From positions 5,894,864 to 5,958,863 of the forward strand of contig OX393564.1 in the NCBI GenBank assembly GCA_947652115.1: a stretch of 64,000 bases of DNA, written 5' to 3'. This DNA is from Blastomussa wellsi (taxonomy: Eukaryota; Cnidaria; Anthozoa; Scleractinia; Plerogyridae). The notes under the pieces were generated by a model. The model did not search any database. It was given only the letters and a program-made list of their open reading frames with translations, and was not told where the DNA came from. The translations under genes and the position numbers were made by a program. This document shows, piece by piece, positions 57,601-64,000 of the stretch (position 1 is its first letter; each line of letters opens with the position of its first letter).

Positions 57601-59342
57601 TTTGTAGTAATAATACTGCGCCCGTAAATACTCGCGTCTGATTGGTGGACAGCAGAACAGTCATACCAAATTGTATCACTGAGCTGAATCATTAAAAATT
57701 AGGTGTATTTCTCAGATTTCCATGACAAAAAACACAGCTGCCTCTGACTTCCACAACTTGCAACTCTCCTTCGCTGGCAATATTGTTTCTGAGAATTCAG
57801 AATGTACTCGTAATTGTCAAAAGTTGATCATGACTAAAAATTATGGACGTTGTCAAACCATTAACATATTTGACCTGAAACAATAAAGAAAGGCATTAAG
57901 GTAAGATTTAAGGTTACTGTAGTAATTGAGCCCAAAATATTGCCTAGCACATTTTAACTCATGCAAACTTTTGTTGTTCCCATTCAATTAGGGATTAACT
58001 TAATTGCCCTTCTGAACAGATCAGATTTTTTCTAATTTACTATTAAAAAGTCCAATCTGTTCACCCTAATCACCGGTATTTTGAGAAAGAAGACCTTTTT
58101 ATTCTGTAATACTGTATTTTCTGAATTATACATCCTCTGCGTTTATTTGAAACATGGTCTTGTACATCAGGCATTTATTCGAAGTTGGTGTTAACTTGGA
58201 GTCTGGCATTTATTAAACAGGAATTCTTCTATTATATAATTATAAGTTTTGAAAGTCTTGTTGTATACTGAACTTACTTACAGCTGTAACATCTACAGAA
58301 TTTAGGATAAATTTGACCGAAAAAAAAACACAAAAATAATGTCACCTGCTCTGTCTGTAGATAGGAACAAATCACAGCGAACGCTGAACAGTTTGGTTGA
58401 ATGCCAACGAAAAACTGGAACTGTTAGAGTGTGGTGGTTTATGAAACTACATCACTACACCTGTGTGGGCATTTATTTCAAACCTGACGTGACAGATCTG
58501 GCATTCATTGGAGGTAAAAAAGGTACCATAAAGGCTGCATACAAGCCAAGTGGCCCATCAGGTCGGAGCTTATCCTAGTTTCTGTAGGGTGAAGTGACAG
58601 AGAGTATTTTTACTCCCCCTGGATGGGAGGCTAGTCCATCGCAGGGTTATACCCAGCCGAAAATTTGCTGGTACCCATTTATACACCTGGGTGAAGAGAG
58701 GCGCTGTGAGAGTAAAGTGTCTAACCCAAGAACACAATGCAGAGCCCCGGCCATGGCTTGAACGCAGGCAGTTGGATACAGAGTCTACTGTCCTAACAGC
58801 TAGGCCACCGTGCCTCTCTGTGTTTAATTAAACCTGGCGTTTAATTGAGAAAATGTTGTAATTGTGAACATATTTTTCTAAATTAATGCGTAATTACATG
58901 TATTTATTGGTTATGATAGGGTATGCTGTCACAGATATCAAGAGATCAATACCCATGCCGTCTGTCATCTGAGAAAATTAAGCTTTTTGCAGCGTGGTAT
59001 GAACATTCTCAGCTGAGCAAAGAACAAGAGGAAGATGGCACTGTGTCATCACCTGGAAAGAAAATGCTCATTGCTCTACGTGGCAAGAAAATTGTCTTTA
59101 ATTCTTCGCATGAAATTCCTTTACTCAGAAAGTGGTATGAGGAGAATCCCAAACCAGATCTGAAGGATTTGACAAGATTTGCTGAAATCCTCAACAATGT
59201 GGAGCAGCGGAAAACAAAAGAGAAAGTACTAGCTCGGCATGTGAACACATGGTTTAAGAACGAAAGAGCTCGCTTAAGGAGGGAGGGGCTACTAGAGGAC
59301 TTGTCGAGACCTTCCATGGCAGTAATACCCACAACCTCATAG
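54607..59342 (+). CDS. SATB/Dve-like (CMP-class) homeobox protein, 4 exons, complete
   Basis: Nuclear DNA-binding factor by family. Exons 54607-54823, 56802-56952, 57376-57475 and 58920-59342 join in phase (1, 2, 0) to 296 residues. Residues about 8-120 match the ubiquitin-like oligomerisation domain (ULD) of SATB1: FNCFVHY, KVFIQVRDHWKPHPL (SATB1 GLIQVGKWNPVPL). Residues about 123-190 match its CUT-like region: WDDQKVKTAIKKLLEF, CPFSQGMLSQI (SATB1 CPLSQSMISSI), AAWYEH (SATB1 GRWYKH). Residues about 203-280 form a homeodomain with WFKNERARLRR in helix 3: Trp48, Phe49, Lys50, Asn51. About ten extra residues separate helices 2 and 3. There are no CUT domains, unlike vertebrate SATB, but as expected for the Dve/Compass branch. 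The start ATG lies 67 bp after a purine-rich leader. A candidate AATAAA at 59883 lies in a downstream TIR element. Confidence 0.88.
55520..56801. other. Intron 1 of the homeobox gene, no element resolved
   Basis: AT-rich. Includes a run of AATAATAATAACAACAACAA at about 56440-56465. No clear inverted repeats or frames. Confidence 0.4.
58540..58822 (-). mobile_element. SINE copy, reversed, in intron 3 of the homeobox gene
   Basis: On the minus strand: GAGGCACGGTGGCCTAGCTG (head), GCGTTCAAGCC (B box), TGCATTGTGTTCTTGGGTTA, GACACTTTACTCTCACAGCG, GGTGTATAAATGGGTACCAG, CTGCGATGGACTAGCCTCCC and the CTAGGATAAGCTCCGACCTG tail. It ends about 100 bp before exon 4. Confidence 0.9.
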
Positions 59343-59447
59343 TTAATGCCAAGACTTTTAACACCCAGATCCATTTCATGTTAGTTTGTGGGTCACCCAG
59401 GGGAATGAAATTCACTTTTTGCTAATTGATCATGTTCTTTACAGTGT

Positions 59448-60147
59448 GACCCAGAAAACCGTGAACACCTAAAATTATTTCTGAAATGTTCATTGTTTTG
59501 CGACCAATTACATCCAAGATGAAAGTGCAAGATTTAACTGCAGCAAGTAATTAGCTGAATGGTTCTATCAGTCATGAAGCAATGTGTTGGCTTTTCTTCG
59601 ACAATTTTACCGTTAACAATAATGAAATTGTTATTATTGTTCTATTTGAGAGCTCAGGCCTGTGCTCTAAGGGAACCCGGGTGCCTCAGGCGACTAACTT
59701 TTACCTTTGGGCGACCTGAGAAACTTACTTTTTTCATATAAGCTTTAGTGCTGTGCACCCTGGATCTCATGGTGTGGAACCTTTGGGCTCCTTGTAACTT
59801 TTCTTAGAGTACAGCCTTGGAGCTTATGCATTAGCAGAGAATAACTATGAACAATATTTTGCTGAAACAAGATGTTAAATCAAATAAACACGATCAGACA
59901 CAGCCAGACAGCATATCTGAGAGCTACTCAAATTATAATCAAATGCAGCATCTCTTTTTCGTAAAAATATTGGTCATGATTACTCTTTACTTATGCATAA
60001 GCTCAGAAATAGAACAATAGCAACAATTTCAGTATTTTCTAATGGTATTATCGTTGCGGTCACTTGCTGTTTCATTTCACATCTAATTGGTTGAGAAACA
60101 ACATTCCAGAAATAATTTTAGGTGTTCACGGTTTTCTGGGTCGCATC
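59448..60147. mobile_element. TIR element (GTGACCCAGAAAACCGTGAA ends)
   Basis: Left GTGACCCAGAAAACCGTGAACACCTAAAATTATTTCTGAAATGTT is inverted at 60097-60147 almost without change. The interior of about 600 bp has no gene and includes TIR-internal palindromes. It starts 106 bp after the homeobox stop codon, so the 3' UTR probably runs into it. A decayed relative with GAAACTGTGAACACC ends spans 61232-61525. Confidence 0.85.
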
Positions 60148-60149
60148 CT

Positions 60150-61230
60150 AAAAGTTTAAAGTCTGTGCTAGGCTGGTGCTCAACCCCGAAATCACCAAAC
60201 AAATATAATTTTGTGTTTCTTTACAAACAATGAAATTAATCAAAAATTGTAGGAATAGACATTGTCACAAGTGGCTGTGGAGTTTAGAATAACGTTAAGG
60301 CTTGTAGTTTCTCTAAATGTAATGGTATCATGTATGTTAGCTTCAATTCGTTTCTCAGCTACGTTTTATCTCAATGTTTCGAAACATTTTTTATTCCGGT
60401 TATATGCCCCTGCTTCGCGGGATTTAAGACCCTGTTATCAGCCCACCCAAAACCCTGTATGAAGTTATATAACCCAGGGCCTTAATGTGGGATTGTACAT
60501 TAAACGATTTAGTGAGGAGATTTGTCTGATTGATATAGGGTGTAAACCATTTACAAATGGCTGGAAACACTGCTGAACTTTGGGCTGCAGCATTTCTTTT
60601 TGAGTCAAAGACATTTCCGTTGCAGGGCTAGCACTGAATAAAACTAGCACTGGAAAAATTCAGAATGAAGATTACGTTATCTTAAAAAATCATTTTTGAT
60701 AATTTATAAGTAAAGCGTTTTTGCCCATTGTTGCCTAAAGCTGATCATGAACAGTCCTTTTTTCCTCTGGACTATTTAAATTGCACTAGATCTGTTGCTC
60801 AAAATTCTACCATGTCAGACCTTCGAACTTGCTAAGAGGGGGGGGGACTTCCATTGTGAGGGGGAAAGAACTCCATTATGAAAAAGATGGGGATGCTTGT
60901 TGGATATTTTGAATTACAAAAGAAGACTGATCTGGGCATGACTCTTGCTTTTTGAACCGTTAAAAGGCACCAAAAAAATAACAAAAAATAATAATAATTA
61001 CAAAAATAATAACAACAAATTTATCTTGCTATATTTCTTAAACTAGACCTTGATGGCTAAAAGAAGGTTTTTGTCCAGAACACTCTAAGTGAGGCCAGAA
61101 ATCTGAAATTTACACTCCCTAAGTGAGGCAAAAAGCATCCCCTTCTCTTTCATATGGGAATCCCCCCTGCCCCAACCCTGGGCAAGCTTGTCACTTATAA
61201 TCTATCGAATTAACATCAGTTTTACTGTGA
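60150..61230. other. Intergenic stretch, nothing recognised
   Basis: AT-rich with a G10 tract at about 60838. No motif-bearing frame. Confidence 0.4.
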
Positions 61231-61231
61231 A

Positions 61232-61525
61232 ACTATGGAAACTGTGAACACCAGAAATATTTATGGAATGTTATTGTGTTACAAGGAAAAAGCCAATAAG
61301 GTATGAGAAAACTAAACCACAAACAGCAACAATTTTTTGTTCAGCAAGAGAAATTTGGGAGAGTTTTTTTGGGCATATGGTTCACCCCCCTGGCAAGCCT
61401 GTACGCTTATGACAGTAATTAGTTTGTGCTTATGAGATTTGTCTGCATAATTGTGATTGGTCACTACACAATCGACATTACTGAAATATTTCAAGTGTTC
61501 GCGGTTTTGTTGTTGCATAGTAACT
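61232..61525. mobile_element. Decayed TIR element, relative of 59448-60147
   Basis: GAAACTATGGAAACTGTGAACACC.AGAAATATTTATGGAATGTT at the left; CAGTAAT..TTACTGAAATATTTCAAGTGTTCGCGGTTTTGTTGTTGC at the right as its complement. Confidence 0.65.
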
Positions 61526-61797
61526 AATTGTTACCTTAGTGCATTCATTTATGGACATTGAACAGTATTGTATTAATGTAAATAGTATTTAATGGGAGAC
61601 GTATTGATAAATATATTAATGTTGCGCCTTGTTGAGACAATTGCCAGACTAGTGTGATTTACTTTTTTTAAACTCCCATGCAAAAATGACAGAGATGGTT
61701 ATGATTACGAATATAAATTTCACTTGGGGTTTTATTAGACAGATCGCCAATATTTTTAGTCATTAAGCTCTTGTCCAGTGTTTAAATTGAAGTAATT

Positions 61798-62020
61798 TAA
61801 GAGCCCTAGCCAGGAACACGTTTGTTATTGTTTACCTGCGAGAGTTCAGTATTCTATTTTATGCTCAGCATGTTGGAAGACCTCGAAAAGAAAGAGATCA
61901 CTAAGACAATTGTTAAACTTGTAATTAATCACTTCCAGTACCATAACTTGCAGCAACGTAAAAAGGTGATTTCGCTTCACCATACAATTTCCATAATTTC
62001 TATGGCCCTTTAAAACACTG
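61798..62020. repeat. Second copy of the 41485-41700 element segment
   Basis: Shares TTGTTTACCTGCGAGAGTTCAGTATTCTATTTTA and TCGCTTCACCATACAATTTCCATAATTTC with 41485-41700. It ends GGCCCTTTAA, as the other does. Confidence 0.7.
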
Positions 62021-62137
62021 CCATGCTTTGTTAGTGGGTTGCTCTCTTTAGGGGCCTATCCATTCAAAGCCACTTGTTCCTCTTAGCTGGCTGGACCTGG
62101 GGACTCAGGGTTTGAATTGAACAAAGTCCAGTCACAT

Positions 62138-62312
62138 CAATACACCTTATTCCAAAATGGCCGCTGATTTATGCAAATACAAATTGGCCCTTGTTGCCTC
62201 GTTCACGATAAAATATTCTTTTGATTTTTTAGCTTAAAATCGAGGCAAGAAGGGCTAATTTGAATACCAACAAAAGAATATTAAGATGGTAGCCATTTTG
62301 GAATAAGATGTA
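62138..62312. mobile_element. Hairpin MITE (ACACCTTATTCCAAAATGGC ends)
   Basis: TACACCTTATTCCAAAATGGCCGC is inverted at the right as GGTAGCCATTTTGGAATAAGATGTA. Inner arms AATATTCTTTTG/CAAAAGAATATT and CTTGTTGCCTCG/CGAGGCAAGAAG. Confidence 0.88.
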
Positions 62313-62771
62313 TGCTTTTGAACTTCCTTGCAAAAATGAGATTTTAAAACGGATGATTTGATTGGACTCCCTTTGTTTGACTCTGGCCAATCAAATCATC
62401 TGTTACCAAAGCCACTTGTTTCTTGTGCACAAACCCAGCCGGCTAAGGGAACGAGCAGCTCTGGGACGAGAGAGCGGCTTACTGTAATTCAAATTTTCTG
62501 ACCAGCATCCCAGCCTTTTCATATGGGGGTTCTCCCTTATTGAGGGCCACTGCCACTGTATGTTGATTTTTGGGTATTTTGAATTTTATGCCCCTGATGA
62601 AGGTTGGTTTTGTCCATCCGAAATATTGGGCCTAATTAAAATACCAACAGTTTCTACCTATTTGATCAGGCTTGCATTACTAAGTTTGTTTTTAAAGGAG
62701 CTACGTCACAGTTTTATGCACTTTGAAAATTTTAGCCTAAATTTGTAATCCGTCTCGATCTTCTCCATCCT

Positions 62772-62830
62772 TAGTCTCCTTCGCAGCCGTTTTTTGGGAT
62801 GTCACGCAACGCTGGCTGCGAAGGAGACTA
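62772..62830. mobile_element. 59-bp foldback MITE with 9-bp target duplication
   Basis: TAGTCTCCTTCGCAGCCG...CGGCTGCGAAGGAGACTA-type palindrome. CTCCATCCT flanks it exactly on both sides (62763-62771 and 62831-62839). Same terminus family as 3206-3314. Confidence 0.88.
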
Positions 62831-63104
62831 CTCCATCCTTAAGTGCCAATGAAATGAAAACCAAGTTAACCTTATTTGAAAGGCATTTCAAAATGATGAA
62901 GAATGGCGTTTTCCTTTCTGTGATATCTTCTCTTGTTCCAGAGATATTGAAGTTTTTGTATTATGCAAATTAGATGACTGATGGCATCACAAGGTTGACA
63001 GAAAATGGGCTAAAACCATTTTTGCTTCATGTCCAGGTGACTAAAGTCACGTGACATGAGGTAATGGTGGCTCTCAACACATTCCTGTGTAAGATTCCTT
63101 CCTA

Positions 63105-63420
63105 ATATCAGATGCATGCTTTTCTTGTGTAATATTTATGTAAAAACACGCTCACGGTGTTTTCCTGAGAAATCAGTTGGTATTGTTAAGAGTATTTTCA
63201 TTTTGCGTTCATTACGTGCGATTCTTGTGTAAGGGCGGCACCCTTTTTGAACTGTATCTTGGCTTAAAATTTTAGTCCTTTTTACATGCTTTTCTTATGT
63301 AATATTTATGTATACGGTGTTTCATGAGAAATCTGTTAGTATCATTAAATAGTAGTGGGTCTGCTTTTGTTATGTGCGATTCTTGTGTAAGCGCGGCACT
63401 CTTGGGGAACTTTTGGCAAG
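63105..63420. repeat. Diverged tandem duplication, about 170-bp units
   Basis: Two copies of CATGCTTTTCTTGTGTAATATTTATGTA, CGGTGTTTCCTGAGAAATC.GTT, TGTGCGATTCTTGTGTAAG.GCGGCAC, starting at about 63114 and 63287. No frame. Could be a remnant of LTR or leader sequence of the retroelement to the right, but this is not shown. Confidence 0.75.
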
Positions 63421-63630
63421 TGTGTTTATGTGTTTGTAAAGTTTAATATATCGTAGATATTTAAGACACTACAGTTTTTATACACATGTTGCTACACGTT
63501 CACAAACAGCAGAAACAAATGGAACATGTTCCCTTTTATTATAGACTTTCGTACATATGTAGCTTTCAGGGAAATAAGGATTTGCTACAGGCTTATTTTT
63601 TCCTTTTTATATTGTCCGTATTAGTGCATC

Positions 63631-64000
63631 TTGCCTGGCGCACCACTAAGGGGGGTCCATGGAACTGAGCACCACATCAACACTGACATGCCCCCCTTGC
63701 TACAAGCCACCATAAAGGATGTCACCCCCTGTGCTCCAGGCATGCTGGGCAGATTTGACCCTCAAAGCCCCCTTGGGGTACACCGGCGGTACTTGTACGT
63801 CGCAAGGATTTACATGGTAAACCACACCCCCCAGATTTGTGGTTGATTATCGTGCGCTTAATTATGTCACTAAGAGTGATGGCTTTCCTCTTCCTTAAGT
63901 CATCGATATCCTGGACTGGCTTGGCGGAGGCAAAGCATTCGCCAAATTAGACCTGGCTACTGGCAAGTGCCTGTTCGAGGAGAAGATAGAAAAAAAACAG
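63631..64000 (+). mobile_element. Decayed Ty3/Gypsy-type LTR retrotransposon, reverse-transcriptase fragment, runs off the right edge
   Basis: Short motifs of the Gypsy RT N-terminal region appear in order: TEHHINTD near the left, VDYRALN at about 63841-63861, and FAKLDLA at about 63936-63956. An in-frame stop sits soon after VDYRALN, in the stretch before FAKLDLA. A small deletion then shifts the frame after KLDLA; the following RT motif is in another frame. Degraded in place, so not functional here. The protease, catalytic YxDD region and integrase are not in the window. Confidence 0.78.

Overview
The window looks like nuclear DNA from an anthozoan cnidarian, most likely a reef-building coral. 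It is AT-rich, its genes have many short exons, and introns and intergenic DNA are packed with small foldback (MITE-like) elements, tRNA-derived SINEs and fragments of retrotransposons. The species cannot be fixed from sequence alone.

Layout. Positions 1-9,398 hold a minus-strand gene for a secreted, collagen-stalked C1q/TNF-like protein of the adipolin/erythroferrone (FAM132) family. It has seven coding segments per transcript plus two possible signal-peptide first exons, and its last few codons lie beyond the left edge. Positions 9.4-24.2 kb are gene-poor: a truncated LINE reverse-transcriptase fragment, a telomere-motif-like GGGTAACC cluster, several foldback elements and one 1.1-kb element with G-run termini. 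Positions 24,390-47,701 carry a complete class IA PI3-kinase catalytic subunit gene (p110, beta/delta-like) in 19 exons on the plus strand. Its introns house SINE copies, a 1.1-kb inverted-repeat element carrying a two-exon HIRAN-like gene, and tRNA-like sequences inside palindromes. Positions 47.7-54.6 kb form a nested transposon cluster (three elements inside one another, with a Penelope-type GIY-YIG fragment). Positions 54,607-59,342 carry a four-exon SATB/Dve (CMP-class) homeobox gene: ubiquitin-like ULD, CUT-like domain and an atypical homeodomain. From 59.4 kb to the end there are more inverted-repeat elements and, at the right edge, a decayed Ty3/Gypsy reverse-transcriptase fragment.

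The three host genes (secreted ligand-like protein, lipid kinase, chromatin/homeobox factor) have no evident shared pathway and look like ordinary neighbours. The most novel material is in the mobile DNA: (1) a set of elements with TTAGGGA termini, a long G run and subterminal arrays, flanked by TAA, with an internal empty-site paralogue that shows the target duplication; (2) a HIRAN-like gene enclosed by ATCGATTGG arrays and flanked by TTAA; (3) tRNA-like units inside long inverted repeats; (4) tiny foldback elements with clean 9-bp target duplications.

Exon boundaries were read by eye from splice signals, reading phase and remembered family alignments. No transcript or database evidence was available.
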